From contig NW_004454179.1 in NCBI RefSeq assembly GCF_000283155.1, forward strand, positions 1,966,178-2,030,177: 64,000 nt of DNA, in the 5' to 3' direction. Below, in pieces: positions 10,775 to 22,221 of the stretch; the stretch's first letter is position 1, and the number at the start of each line of letters is the position of its first letter. The position numbers were made by a program, and so were the translations under genes. Under the pieces are notes generated by a model. It worked only from the letters and a program-made list of their open reading frames with translations, was not told where the DNA came from and ran no database searches. This DNA is from Ceratotherium simum simum. Its lineage: Eukaryota > Chordata > Mammalia > Perissodactyla > Rhinocerotidae.

Positions 10775-10950
10775 TTTGGTTCGATATAAGAGAAACCTTT
10801 CTAACAACTGGGCTATCCAACAATGGGCTGGAAAACTAGTGAAAGTTTGCTCATTGGACGTGCTCAGGCAAAGCCTGGAAGATGTGTCAGAGATGCTAAC
10901 AACAGCGTGCTTTAGGTGGGAGGCTGGCGTCAATGGCAAGGAAGTTTCAT
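10775..10950 (+). mobile_element. CR1/L3-like LINE 3' fragment
   Basis: 'agagaaacctttctaacaac', 'ccaacaatgggctgga' and 'gaagatgtgtcagagatgct' followed by 'taggtgggaggctgg' resemble the conserved 3' end of CR1-clade LINEs ('..tgtcagggatgct..ggttggactagatg'). Very old copy. Confidence 0.5.
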
Positions 10951-11384
10951 TCCAGCGGAAACAGTCTGTTACTCTATTGTCCAGAAACTCAAATACACGT
11001 TGGAAAGTTGGATAAGCAAAGATCCAAAGATTCCATGCACTAGATTATTAATTCTGGAGTGGCACGAATTAATCCATCAGCTGCAATGATCTAGTTCCAC
11101 CCACATTCATGTAGACTCCTATCCTGAAGATGATTCAGGGCTGTCATCTGGGCCTCTCTCCTGACAATAGACTCACAGTTTCCTAAAGCTAGATGGGACC
11201 TGTGAAGTATTCTAATCCAACTCCTAATCAAATACTTTGGCCAGGAGAGTAATCTCCCACTCCTTAGTCGATTAGCAGTGTACACAAATAAACAATCCTA
11301 AACAGTGGAGATAAACACATAAGCTGATTCCCATGAACACCAAACTTCAGGCACGCCCACACCAAGTACAAACTCTCTCTAACT
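10951..11384. other. Unassigned sequence
   Basis: 'agctagatgggacctgtgaa' resembles a short motif common in ancient SINE/LINE relics, but I cannot assign a family. Confidence 0.3.
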
Positions 11385-11855
11385 ATTTATTCATAAAATA
11401 TTTATTTAGTCTCTGTTCTGGGCAGGACCAAGGGCCAAGTATAACTGGATATTCAAAATGAAATATGCTCAGATCCTGTCCTTTAGAATCGCACAGAAAT
11501 GAGATATGTACGTAAATTAGTAAAAAAGGTAGGCAGTAGAGGTGCTGTGGAATAGAACATCTCCCTTTGGCCTACGCAATGAGAAAAGCCTTCCTGAAGT
11601 GTGTGAACCAGGTCATGGAGGAAGGGTAGGACTTGGCAGAGATGGGAAAAGAGGATATTTCAGACAGAGGTACCAGAGGGAGTAAAGGCACAAAGGTGGA
11701 GAAACGTATATATTTTTATTAAGTAGTTCTGTTACGATAAGCGGGGAGAGTGGAAGTGAAATCAGATCTCCAAAGATCCTGGAAAGCTGCATGAGGAGTT
11801 TGAACTTTCTACAGTGGACAATAGCATGCCTTTGAAGTCCTAGAGCAGGGAGCAC
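11385..11855 (-). mobile_element. L2 LINE, reverse orientation
   Basis: 'aaaatatttatttagtctct', 'gaaaagccttcctgaagtgt', 'agtaaaggcacaaaggtgg' and 'gaggagtttgaactttctac' match reverse L2 from its 3' end inward. Confidence 0.82.
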
Positions 11856-11859
11856 ATAC

Positions 11860-11950
11860 ATACTAATTCACATGCATATTAACTCATCTAATCCTTACAA
11901 CAACCCTATGAGCAAGTGTTACCGTAATCGCATTTTACAGATAAAGCTCT
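11860..11950 (-). repeat. MIR fragment, reverse orientation
   Basis: 'taactcatctaatccttaca' and 'accctatgagcaag' then 'gcattttacagataaagct' match the middle of reverse MIR. Confidence 0.75.
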
Positions 11951-13285
11951 TACACATTCTCCATGCCAAGTACATATCATATCACTAAACATAGTGACTA
12001 AATCCATCAGGTCAAATCCCGAATTAAACAGCCGAATTGTCTTATAGAGAACAGTTTTTTGACTATGTGTTTGAGATCTAGATTAGGTGAAAGATGAGGG
12101 CATACATCACTCAACTAGCTATGGGATTGGTGTTTAGGAAAAGGAGGTCATAGTCCTTGAGTGATTCTCCTTAAGACAGACACCTTACTGCAACACCATC
12201 CAGTGTCCCCATGTCCCCATTCCAAGACTGGCCAGAGCAGACAATCAAGAGGTTAGTATCACCCTCCAGGGTCCTCTCCCTCCTCACCTAAGTGATTGTG
12301 TGGGCAGACTGGCCAAAGCCTAGTTTGGGTTTAGTTCCAAGAACAGAATTGGTCATTAATAGTTTTCACAACCTCATTTTGTAAGAGACTCAAGCTAATA
12401 GCCTGCATTTTGCCTTCTGATTGTCCATTTGGGGTGCCTTGTTGTATATGACCGATAAGAAGCTAATGTTAACCAATTTTTCACATTTCAAATTTTTGTG
12501 AATTGTCTCAGGAAATTTTAAATAGGGATCTATCTCCTGGGCCATTCAAAATTCACTTCTAGATGGTTTCATGCCACAACCCAGGGGCGTGTGCTTCCTT
12601 AGTTCAAATTTCTACAACTGGAGGTTCTGGTGGAAACTAAATGAAAAATGAGCACATGAGATGCTTTCCCCACAGTATTTGCCTGCATCAACTAAATTAA
12701 ATGGGACGCCCAGGAAATGAAGTCCAACAGTATCAATGAATGGAATTCAGGCACATGCAGGCATAGACAGTGGACCCCTTGGTGAGGGATGATGAGTATG
12801 AGGGACCCACAGGGGCCACATCACAATAAAGCAGGGGAATTGTGGGGTCCCCAGGAGAAAATCCACCGTGAGAGAAGAAAGAGTCTGGTTTCATGTGTTG
12901 GACTTGGCAACAGGACCTGAGATGAGAGGGGAGAAATGGCTTCAGGTGAGTGCCTGCCCTGAGCTAGAGAGCAATGGTGGTAAGGTTCTGTTGGTGACTG
13001 GCTGGGGTAGCCGGCAGGGTTTCCAGAGCAGGACAGCAGGAAGCAAGCAGCAGTGGCAGCAGCTCTAGGAAAGCATGAAGCAGGCCAGGGGCGGGCAACA
13101 TCATGGGCCACAGCCCAAGGGTGAGTGACACAGACACCACAGGCAGGGTGTATGAATCAGATGACACTGTGATCTAATGAGACATCCGTGTGAATGCCAT
13201 GAGACACCCTTGTAACTCCTCAAGCTTTTAGAAAGGAGAGGGAATCTCAGAAGTAGTTGAGAAGCAAAAACAGGTGACCTTACTT
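11951..13285. other. Unassigned sequence, about 1.3 kb
   Basis: No repeat family or gene recognised. The 12821-13167 stretch is G-rich and opens several overlapping frames without any recognisable domain. Confidence 0.35.
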
Positions 13286-13289
13286 GTAC

Positions 13290-15260
13290 CTACCTACCAT
13301 TAGGTATACAGTTTACTGTTTTTCTGTAGGCACCACGTCCTTGTTCTGAAGTCTACTCTGTCTGATACTGATATTGATAAAGCCACTCAAGCTTTCTTAT
13401 CATTGGTGTTTTTGTGGTGTATCTCTTTCAATCAGTTTACTGTTAACCTGTGTCTTTATATTTAACATGGGCTACTGGCAGAAAGTACATATTTGGGTGT
13501 GGTTTTTTTTAATCATGTTTGACAATCTCTTCCTTTTAATTGAAGTGTTTAGATCATTTGTACTAATGTAATTACCAGTGTGGTTGGGTTCACATCTACC
13601 ATCTTGCTATTTGTTTTCTATTTTTCTAATCTGTTCTTTATTCCTTTTTTTTTTTTTTTTGCATCTTTTCTTGTCTTTCTTGGGATTGATTGAGTATTTT
13701 TTTAAGGATTTTATTGTATCTCAACTAAAGGCTTATTTCTTATACCTCTTTGCTTTCATTTTTTAGGAGTTGCTCTAGAGTTTAGAATATGCATCTTTCT
13801 CTTATTGCAATATACTTGCAAATAATATTAACCACTTCATATACAATATAAGAATATTTCAACAGTATCTATTTCACCTCTCCCAACCTTTATCCTAATG
13901 TTGTCATACATTTTACTTCTACATATATTACAAAGCCTACAAAGTATAATTACCCTTTCCTCTGCAGTGTTTAACCTGCTGTTAATTCCATCTAGTGAAT
14001 TTTTCCACTTCAGATATCATATTTTTCATCTCTAGAAGTTCTATTTGGTTCTTTTTTTTTTTGTATCTTCAATTTCTCTCCTCAGTGTCCTCATGTTTTC
14101 CTTTAAATACTTAAACATAGACATATTAGCTGTTTGAACATCCTTGTCTGATAATTCCATCATCTCTGTCATTTCTGGGTCTATTTCTATTAACCGATAT
14201 TTTTTTCCTGGTTACAGGTCACATTTTCCTTCTTCTTGGCATGTCTAGTAGTTTTTTTATTATATGCTGTATATTATCATTTTAAGTTGTTGAGTGACTA
14301 GAGTTCATTGTCTTCCTTTAAAGAGTGTTGGGCTTTGTTCTGATAAGCAGGTAATTAAGATTCAACTTGATTGTTTTTTCAAACTTGTTAGGGCGGGTTT
14401 GTAGTAGCCTTTATTCTATGAATAATTTAGCCCTATTACTAAGCCATGGCCACTCTGTGGTCTCTACTGAATGTCCCAAATGATCAATAAGAACTCTCCA
14501 TTCTGGCCTGTGGGAACTCAATGATCCCAGTCCTGTGTGAGCTCTGAAACCTTTTTGTTTATTTTTGTGTGCGTGTGTGTGAGGAAGATCGGCCCTGAGC
14601 TAACATCTGCCAACCTTCCTCTTTTTTTGCTGAGGAAGACTGGCCCTGGGCTAACATCCATGCCCATCTTCCTCTACTTTGTATGGGATGCCACCACAGC
14701 ATGGCTTGACAAGCAGTACGTTGGTGCGCACCCGGGATCCGAACCGGCGAACACCAGGCCGCTGCAGCAGAGCGTGTGCACTTAACCACTTGCGCCACCA
14801 GGCCTGCCCCTCTGAAACCTTTTTAGACCACAGCTTTCCAGTCACTCTTTGCCCATACCTCGTAGGGTTTCACTCTACATATTGAGTCTTCATACTCAGC
14901 AAAGACTCAAAGATCCCCCGTGCAGATTTCTGGAGGCCTTTTTCTATACAGCTCCTCCTGTCTGTAACTCTGTCCTCAATTTCTAGCTATATCAGACTCC
15001 TTGAACTTCAGTTTCTGTCTCCTCAACCCAGTGAGTCCACCATGTTCTGCTTGAGATTTTCCTCCTGCTCTGTAATCCGGAATGTGACTCCAGGCAGAAA
15101 ACCAGGGCAATCATAGGGTCACCTAATTTGTTTCCCTTCTCTGAGGGCTCATGGTCCTGTGATGCTTGTTGCCAATGTCTAAAGATAGTTGATATTTTGT
15201 CCAATTTAAGGTAAGTGAGTAGGTCCTTGACATCCAGAAACAAAAGTCCTTCTAGTTATT
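13290..15260 (-). mobile_element. Old L1M/HAL1-type 5' region, reverse orientation
   Basis: About 1.7 kb of L1 sequence once the inserted SINE (14557-14809) is removed. Landmarks in order are 'gtctgatactgatattgata', 'gtagagtttagaatatgcat'-like text near 13780, 'cagatatcatatttttcatc', 'ccttgtctgataattccatc', 'tttaaagagtgttgggcttt', 'cttgttagggcgggtttgta' and 'atgtgactccaggcagaaaa'. These are reverse-complement landmarks of the 5' half of ancient L1M elements. No frame survives. Confidence 0.75.
14557..14809 (-). mobile_element. ERE-type SINE inserted in L1
   Basis: Complete reverse-oriented SINE ending 'caggcctgcccc', with a B-box region 'cgggatccgaac'. It is bounded by a perfect 15-bp target duplication 'ctctgaaaccttttt' (14542-14556 and 14810-14824) and splits a continuous L1. 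The tail begins with a short GT-rich stretch. Confidence 0.95.
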
Positions 15261-15299
15261 TTTAACTTTATAAAAAGAGTATCAAGCTGCAGGTAATCT

Positions 15300-15735
15300 T
15301 TGGGGACTTAAATTTTTGACTCCATAATTCTATTGCTAAGATTCATCCATATTCCTATGTATAGCTGTGAGTCATTCTTTTGACCATAATAGTACGTTAT
15401 GTGAATAAACTGTAAGTTATTTATCCATTCTCCTGTTGATGGTCATTTGGTTTGTTTCCAGCTTTCTGTTATGAGTATTCTTGCACATGTTTCTTGATAT
15501 ATTTTTGCAAGAGTTTCTTTTGTACATTCAATATTTTAATTAGAACGACTACTGATTGTGTCAAAACTTTTTCTGGCATTTATTGACGGCATCATATTTT
15601 TTCCTTAATCTGTTGCTCTAGTGAATTATATTGCCAGATTTTCTAATGGCAAACCTTTCTGGCATTCTTAAAATATACTTAGGGTCTATTGTTCTTTCAA
15701 CACCACTACTAGACTTACTACATTTTGTGAGTCCA
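15300..15735 (-). mobile_element. L1 fragments, reverse orientation
   Basis: 15300-15530 reads as reverse L1 3' sequence ('ttatccattctcctgttgat', 'ggtttgtttccagctttctg'). 15550-15735 reads as reverse ORF2 ('gtcaaaactttttctggcat', then 'ttaatctgttgctctagtga'). Both are heavily diverged. Confidence 0.6.
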
Positions 15736-16449
15736 GTTTATCGAGATACAGTTTAGAGATAGTAAAATTCATCCTTCTGAAGTATACAATTTGATGACTT
15801 TTGACAAATATACTCAGTCATGTAACCACCACCACAATCAAGATGTAAACATTTCCATCGTATCAAAATGTTTCCTTGTGCCCTTTTGCAGTCAACCCCC
15901 ATCCCACCCCAAATCCCTGGCAATCCTGGTCTGATTTCTGTCCTTCTAGTTTTGCCTCTTCCAGAATGTCATGTTATAAATAAATCCACACAGTGTAGGC
16001 TTTTGTGAATGGTTTTATCACTCTACAAAAGGCTTTTGAAATTCATCCATGTTGTTGCATGTGTCAGTAGTTTGTTCCTTTTTTATTGCAGAATAGTATT
16101 CCATCATGTGGGTGTTCTACAATCTGTTTATCCATTCACCAGTGGATGGACTTTTTGTTTCCAGTTTTTAGATATTATGAATAAATCTGCTATAAAAATT
16201 TAGGTATAGGGCTTTGTGTGGACAAACGTCTTCATTTCCTTGAATAAATACCTAGGTGTGAGATTGCTGGGTCATATGATAAATGTATGTTTCAGACCAT
16301 AAAACTGCCAAACTATTTTCCGAAGTTGCTACACTATTTTACATTCCCACCAGGAAGGTGTGAGAGCTCCAGTTACTCCACATCTTTGCCAGCTTTTGGT
16401 ATTGTCAACGGGTTGTTTGGCTTCTTATCACTGAGCTATGAGTTATAAG
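15736..16449 (-). mobile_element. L1 3' end, reverse orientation (left arm of a head-to-head pair)
   Basis: 'ccaccaccacaatcaagatg', 'attcatccatgttgttgcat', 'tccattcaccagtggatgg', 'gaataaatacctaggtgtga' and 'ccaaactattttccgaagtt' are an in-order reverse-complement old L1 3' end. About 190 bp of the usual sequence is missing between 'ggtattgtcaa' and 'gggttgtttgg'. It ends abruptly at 16449 against a half SINE. Confidence 0.9.
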
Positions 16450-16620
16450 ACCTACGCACTGCTTATCATGCTATGCTGTGGCAGGCGTCCCGTATATAAA
16501 GTAGAGGAAGATGGGCACAGATGTTAGGCCAGGGCCAATCTTCCTCAGCAAAAAGAGGAGGATTGGCAACAGATGTTAGCTCAGGGCTAACCTTCCTCAC
16601 AAAAAAAACAATTAAAAAAA
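16450..16620 (+). mobile_element. ERE SINE, 3' half only, plus strand
   Basis: Starts mid-element at 'acctacgcactgcttatcat' and runs to the end of the SINE ('ctcagggctaaccttcctc' plus A tail). The missing 5' half lies in the opposite orientation at 16704-16780. Joined, the two halves make one complete SINE (see findings). Confidence 0.9.
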
Positions 16621-16703
16621 AATTAGTTGCTTGTCTTTTTATTATTGAGGTGTAATAGTTCTTTAGATATTCTAGATATAAGCTCTTTCGTCAAATATAT
16701 GCA
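16621..16703 (-). mobile_element. Inverted L1 piece between the SINE halves
   Basis: 'ttgtctttttattattgagg' and 'ctttagatattctagatata' read as reverse L1. It repeats sequence already present in the left L1 arm, so it does not continue that arm. Reverse-complemented, it joins the right arm at 16781 collinearly. Confidence 0.85.
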
Positions 16704-16780
16704 CGGGATCCGAATCAGTGAACCCCGGGCTGCCAAAGCAGAGCTCACAAACTTAACCACTACACCACTGGGCAGGCCCC
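16704..16780 (-). mobile_element. ERE SINE, 5' half only, minus strand
   Basis: Reverse complement reads as the SINE head 'ggggcctgcccagtgg', then the A-box region and the B box ending 'ttcggatcccg', where it stops. The 3' half is at 16450-16620 in the opposite orientation. Confidence 0.9.
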
Positions 16781-17862
16781 CAAACAACTAATTTTTCAAA
16801 TGGGAAAAATATTTTGAATGGACACTTCAGAAAGATATGTGAATGGCCAATAAGCACACGAAAAAGTGTTCAACATTAAGTTCACAGAGAAATGCAAAGT
16901 AAAACCACCATGAGAAACTACAACACAACTATTAGAATGGCTAAAATTTTGAAAACTAACAATACTAAATGTTGGTGAAGACATGGAGCAATTGGAACTC
17001 ACATATATTATTGATAGCAGTGTTAAATAGCATAATTGCTTTGGGAAAAGGTACGGCAGTTTCTTTTAAAATTAAATATAGTCCCTACCTTGTGACCTAG
17101 CAATTCCACTCCTAAATATTTACCCAAGACAAATGAAAGCCTGTGTCCACAAAAGGAAAAGAATGTATACAGCACCTTTATTCAAAATATCCCAAAACTG
17201 GAAACAGACTAGGTGCTGTCAACAGGAAGATGAATAAACAACCTATAGTGTAACCATACAACAGAACACCACCCAGCTATAAAAAGGAGTTAACTAGTGA
17301 TCCTCAAAACCTGGATGAATCTCAAAAACGTTGTGTAAGTGAACGAAGCTTTACATTTAAAAGCACATACAGTATCGTTCCACTCATATGAAGTTCTAAA
17401 ACAAGCAAAACTAATCCAGTGGTTGTGTCTGAGTGGGAGGGCGGGTGGACAGGGATTAACTGGGAAGGAGCAGGAGAGAAATTTCTAGAGCGAAGATAAG
17501 TTCTATATCTTGATAGAAAATTTAGATTACACTGATGTATACATTTGTCAAAATTCATCCAATGGCACACAAGATTTGTGCATTTCACTCTATGACTATT
17601 TTACCTCAAAAATTAAACAGAACTATAAACAAACATTGAACTCAAGTTAATATTCATGCTGAAGCATTTAGGGATAAAAGGTAGCAATATTTGCAACTTA
17701 CTTTGAAATTCTGCAGAATAAAAAACAAAATAAATTGATGGATGGATGGAGGGATGGATATGTAACAAATAGGGCAACATGTTAATTTTAGAATTTAGGT
17801 TGTGTGTAATACTTTCAACTTGTCTGTATGTTTGAGATTTTTCATATTAAAAAACACGATGG
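16781..17862 (+). mobile_element. L1 3' end, plus strand (right arm)
   Basis: Runs from the ORF2 3' end ('gaatggacacttcagaaag', 'ggccaataagcacacgaaaa', 'atttacccaagacaaatgaa', 'caaaactggaaacagact') through a 3' UTR containing 'gatggatggatggaggg' to 'gagatttttcatattaaaa'. Frames are broken throughout. Confidence 0.92.
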
Positions 17863-17889
17863 GGGAAACGTCAATTTCTCCTATTTGAG

Positions 17890-17966
17890 TTTAACTCCTC
17901 AAGGGCAGGAATTGACTCTTCTTAGCATATGGTAAGTATTCAATACATTTTGGATGAATGAATGTG
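17890..17966 (+). mobile_element. Short L2 3' terminus
   Basis: 'aactcctcaagggcaggaat' and 'ggtaagtattcaatacattt' then 'tggatgaatgaatg' are an internally deleted L2 end. Confidence 0.5.
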
Positions 17967-18744
17967 AACTGGAAGAAGCTAATCACTGTAACTTAATGAT
18001 AAACCTCAAGGAGAATATCAGAATATCATAGAACTTGTCCTGACAGTAAAAGAAACTATTCCACAGTTAACTTTTAGGATTGAGCTGCAGATTGTTTAAT
18101 ACTTTTCAGACACATTTGTCTGATGATTAATTTTATTTATTTATTTTGCACTAAGAATAAAGTTACATATTTTATTAATAGAGGAGCCCCATCCTCCCAG
18201 GCATCATTGCTTATTAATAATAATTAACTGGTAATTGAAATTTTAACTGGAAGTAAATTGGCCCTAAGAGAAAAGTCAGCGAGCCGCCACTCAATTTTTC
18301 TCTCTTCTAGTAAGTATTTTACAAAGAAATTAAGGCTTAAATTACATTAATCTGACTTTTGTCCCTCTTTGAAGATGAGCAACTTCCATTTTAAAGAGAT
18401 TAGGGGCTCTTCTCAATTCAAAGCTAAACATTGTCATTTTAGTGTTTATTATTCCAAGGGTTTTTTTTCTGTATAGATAGTATAGAAAATTTTTTCAACT
18501 TAAAATAATAGGATTACTATATACATTTCCCACATCTTTTTTTAAATTTTAATAATATATTTATTTAACCTAATAATATTATAATTTGACATACGTACAA
18601 CATAAATACAATATAAAAATACATACATGCATACAATATAAAGAGGATCTATTTTATATTCCTTGTGTTGTTGTTGTCACTAAATCTTTGGAATCAGATG
18701 TGTATTTCCATTTACATCTCAATCTATTTATTTATTTTTTGGAG
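17967..18744. other. AT-rich unassigned sequence
   Basis: No family recognised. 18530-18660 is strongly AT-rich with short 'acata'-type repeats. Confidence 0.35.
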
Positions 18745-18975
18745 AGCCTTTTTTTTTCCTTTATTGTGGTAACATTGGTTTATAACATTGTATAAATTTC
18801 AGGTGTACATCATTACACTTCTATTTCTGCATAGATTACATCATGTCCACCACCCAAAGACTGATTGCAATCCATCACTACATACATGTGCCTAATCATC
18901 CCTTTCACCCTTCTCCCTCCCCCATTCCCCTCTGGTAACTACTAATCCAATTTCTGTCTCTATCCACATGTCTTT
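18745..18975 (-). mobile_element. Younger L1 3' end (equid-like), reverse orientation
   Basis: 'attgtggtaacattggttta', 'atttcaggtgtacatcatta', 'catagattacatcatgtcca' and 'aatccaatttctgtctctat' form a clean reverse-oriented L1 3' UTR much less diverged than the other L1 copies here. 5' truncated. Confidence 0.8.
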
Positions 18976-19059
18976 CTTACTTACTAATATATAGTAAACA
19001 ACATTCATTTTCATTAAAGTATTCTTCTAAAACATCATTTTTAATAACAGAAATTTTGA

Positions 19060-19440
19060 GGATCTATTGCCCCCCGATTCTCACCTACACTGGATTTTAT
19101 CTCTTTTTTTAACCTTGGCTAATTGGAGGGATGAAAAGATGTCTCTTTTTTTATAGTTTTGATTACTAGTAAGGTTGCAATTTATGTTAATTAGTCCTTT
19201 GTCTATTATTTTCTCTTTTATCTTTTCTATTGAAATACTTTTATTGATTTATAAAAGCTCTTTATATATTAGGGTTATTAACATTTTTGTCTTATATTAT
19301 GTATACATATACAAAAAAATTTTTATCCAGATTTTTAATTCTGTTAATAGAATTTTTGATTCACAAAAGTTTGATATAAAATTTTTAGTTTTTTATCTAT
19401 TGTTTGTTTCTTTACAATGCTGCCTTGAAAAAGATCTGGA
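19060..19440 (-). mobile_element. Old L1 fragment, reverse orientation
   Basis: 'ttattgatttataaaagctc' followed by 'tttatatattagggttatta' and later 'ttttagttttttatctattg' match the reverse L1 ORF2 end/3' region. Confidence 0.6.
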
Positions 19441-19529
19441 GAGATTGTGAAGGAAAAAAACTGACTTGAGTGGGAAGGCTTGAGGAAAGGAAGGAAGAAA
19501 AAGTATTAAGGTAAGTGTTCCAAGAAGGA

Positions 19530-19738
19530 GTAAACAGACCTGGTTTTAATTCCATCTGAGTCCTTAAGTAAACTACTAATTGGGCAAGTGATTAAATCTC
19601 TCTGAACTAGTTTCCTCTTTCATGGATTGAGGATAATAATCCTTTCCCTGCAGGGTTGTTGTGAGGACTAGATTAAAAAAAATGTAAAGTACCTCCCTTG
19701 AGAGATAGTGGGTACCCAATAAATTGTAACTATTACTA
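19530..19738 (+). repeat. MIR SINE
   Basis: 'gggcaagtgattaaatctct', 'gttgttgtgaggactagatt' and 'ggtacccaataaattgtaac' match MIR in forward order. Confidence 0.82.
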
Positions 19739-19757
19739 AAAGGAAAGGTGTCCTAAA

Positions 19758-19920
19758 CCAGTGCTTCTCCAATGTTCATGCACATATGAATCACCGGGGG
19801 ATCTTGTTGAACGCAGATTGTGATTCAGTACACCTGAGGCAGAGTCTGAGCTTTTGCAGTTCTAACAAGCTCCCAGATGATGCTGATGCTGGTGAAAGTT
19901 CTAGAATCTTCCAACAATGG
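19758..19920 (-). mobile_element. MER5A hAT-Charlie element
   Basis: 'cagtgcttctccaatgttca', 'tgaatcaccgggggatcttg', 'ctaacaagctcccagatgat' and 'gctgatgctggtgaaag' are the reverse MER5A order. Confidence 0.78.
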
Positions 19921-20314
19921 GAATCCTTGACAGGGAATATTTAAGAACCAATTTAACAACTGATGTCTATTTTCAGAAGAATTGTGACTCTTAGAACTAG
20001 ACAGAATTTGCAGGATGGAAGAGATAGCTATCCTTAGAGGATGAAACTTGCATCTAAAATTATGTTAACCAGGTCAATGTTTCACAGATGAAATTTAATT
20101 ACAGTCACTGTTGCTCTCCAGGGAAGCCAAATCTCAGATGGATAGAAAATTGTGCATAAAGAATAAAGCAAAAGATCTAGTGGTTAAGTCCTCTCAATGA
20201 TCTCCTTCCCAAAGCCCCACCCAAAACATCCATCAAAAGGAAACACCCCCTACGAAAAAATTGAGGCTTTTAAAGGAAACAGATCACAGTGCTCTGCATG
20301 CATCTTTTCCCTGT
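19921..20314. other. Unassigned sequence
   Basis: No family recognised. Confidence 0.3.
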
Positions 20315-20670
20315 TGCAGTGTTTCCCAGCCTCAGCCAATCAGAAGCATCACCTGGCGCATTTGCTCCCACCCCTAGACCTTTAGAGAGTTCATGGAAGG
20401 CCGTGGGAGAACCTCAAGCATCTGTATTTCTTTTTTTTTCCCCCCTGCCCAAAGCCCCAGTAGATAGTTGTATGTCATAGTTGCACATCCTTTTAGTTGC
20501 TGTATGTGGGACGCGGCCTCTGCATGGCCGGAGATGTGGTGCGTCTGTGCGCACCTGGGATCCGAACCCGGGCCGCCCGTAGTGGAGCGTGCGCACTTGA
20601 CCACTAAGCCATGGGGCCGGCCCAAGCATCTGTATTTCTAAACAGAAATGGTTTGAGAAACCCTGCCTTA
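20315..20670 (-). mobile_element. MER5A-like element interrupted by an ERE
   Basis: 'tcagaagcatcacctggcgc' on the left and 'gtttgagaaaccctg' on the right are the two ends of a reverse MER5A. The intervening 20432-20623 is a SINE. Confidence 0.65.
20432..20623 (-). mobile_element. ERE1-type SINE
   Basis: Reverse element with 'gccccagtagatagttgtat', 'tgtatgtgggacgcggcctc', B box 'gggatccgaacccgggc' and head 'atggggccggccc'. Perfect 16-bp target duplication 'aagcatctgtatttct' at 20416-20431 and 20624-20639. Confidence 0.96.
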
Positions 20671-20739
20671 CTGCGTTCATCTCCTTTCTTTTCAGTTTAG
20701 AATTTATAGCAGAGAGGAGTTAGCTGAACACAGTGGACA

Positions 20740-20920
20740 GAGGTTCTATTGTGAAAAGAACTGGGTGACACTCAGTAGCTGTGTAACTTTGAGCAAGTTA
20801 CGCATCCTCCTTGAGTCTGTGTTTTTCTTGTCTGTAAAACAAGAATAATATGAGCATAAGGTCATTGTAGAGATTAAAGTAATGGATGTGACTGCCACTG
20901 GTAAACTGAATACAAATACG
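20740..20920 (+). repeat. MIR SINE
   Basis: 'cagtagctgtgtaactttga', 'gcaagttacgcatcctcctt' and 'cttgtctgtaaaacaagaat' match MIR. Confidence 0.75.
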
Positions 20921-22220
20921 ATTTCCATAAATGCATTCATTGTGTCAAATCTTCACTGAACAAAGCCATTAAGATATCCCTTGGGGTTTTTTAGTATGGG
21001 ATTTTAATCCACTTAGCAAGGGGGAGTTGGTAAACTAAAAGTCAGGTTGACATAAAATCTGGCTGTACACCCAACTTTGCCTTTTCTTGTTTGAGCCACC
21101 CAGGAAAAGATGGCAACCTTCCAGAAGTGTTATCTCATCTGTAAAATGTGATGATGATCACTCCTTGCACCCCTCTCAGAGAGCTGGAGATGCTTTGTAA
21201 ATGATGAAATCTGAAGGTGTCTTGTAAACTCTAAAACTCCATACACATTGTTGATGCCTGCCTGTGCAAGAGCTGGAAATGACAAGATGTTAATTTCAGA
21301 TCCAGTAATTTCCACCCCTACCCCGTCTAAGAAGATCTCCTGACAGGAGGGTCTGCATCTAAGCCATGACTTTCCATCAGCAGTTCAAGAAACACAAGAG
21401 TACTCAGAGTTTCTGGGGTGAAGGTTAGTCCCCTGGGGTGGAGTTGAGGGGGTGCCACTCAGCAAGCAAAGAGCTTGGCCCGTTGTCTGCATGCCTGACA
21501 TCTTTGCAGGTTCCCAAGAGTTTAGTGATGGTGCCACACGTTGTCCTCACTGCTGCTGGCTGAAACTGTCAATATCATCAGATTTCAAGAGTGGAACTAC
21601 AGACTCTGTGCCTTGGAAGAGGAACTGGGTTCGGTTATCTGTAGAGTTGAGACAGACTTAAGGGATCAGGGGTGAGGAAAGCCCTTACAGGGTGAAACTG
21701 CTCACAATGATTAAAAGTGGGGAAGTGAGAACAGCTGCCTAGGAAAATAAAGAACGCCGCTCAGCGATGGGAATCAGGACGGTGAGGGGATAGATGGAGA
21801 GCAGAGACTGCAAACAGATAGGACAACCAGGCGACCCCCAGAGCTAGCAAGTGGAGCGTGCACAGATCAGCTGCTCCCAGCTGTGACAGCTTCTGGGGAG
21901 GAATTCTAGGAAATCAAGGAGCAGGACCAGCAGTGAGGTTTGGAAGAGGTGAGCTGAGGAGACTTGTACCCCAAAGAATAGTCTCTAGCCCCTTATATTT
22001 TTCAGATTTTTTTCAAAGCTCTTTTTCTTACCAAATTTTACTCACTTAGAAACCAGGAAGAAATGTGATATCACATTTATTTATAACTCAAAGGTAACAA
22101 CTCGTGCATGCTTTCTCTTTCATGACATGTTAAATTAAACAGGATGAGCCTTTTTAAAAAACTACTGAGTATATCTTAGGGGGATGAACACCTATTTGTC
22201 AAGAACACTATCACTTTAGA
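20921..22220. other. Mostly unassigned sequence
   Basis: Only 21125-21205 ('ttatctcatctgtaaaatg') looks like a MIR scrap. The rest shows no family, and frames at 21452-21661 and 21858-22049 have no recognisable domain. Confidence 0.35.
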
Positions 22221-22221
22221 C

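Noticed and set aside
15736..17862. Single twin-primed L1
   Set aside because: Both arms contain the L1 3' end, so they overlap in L1 coordinates. Twin priming gives contiguous, not overlapping, pieces.
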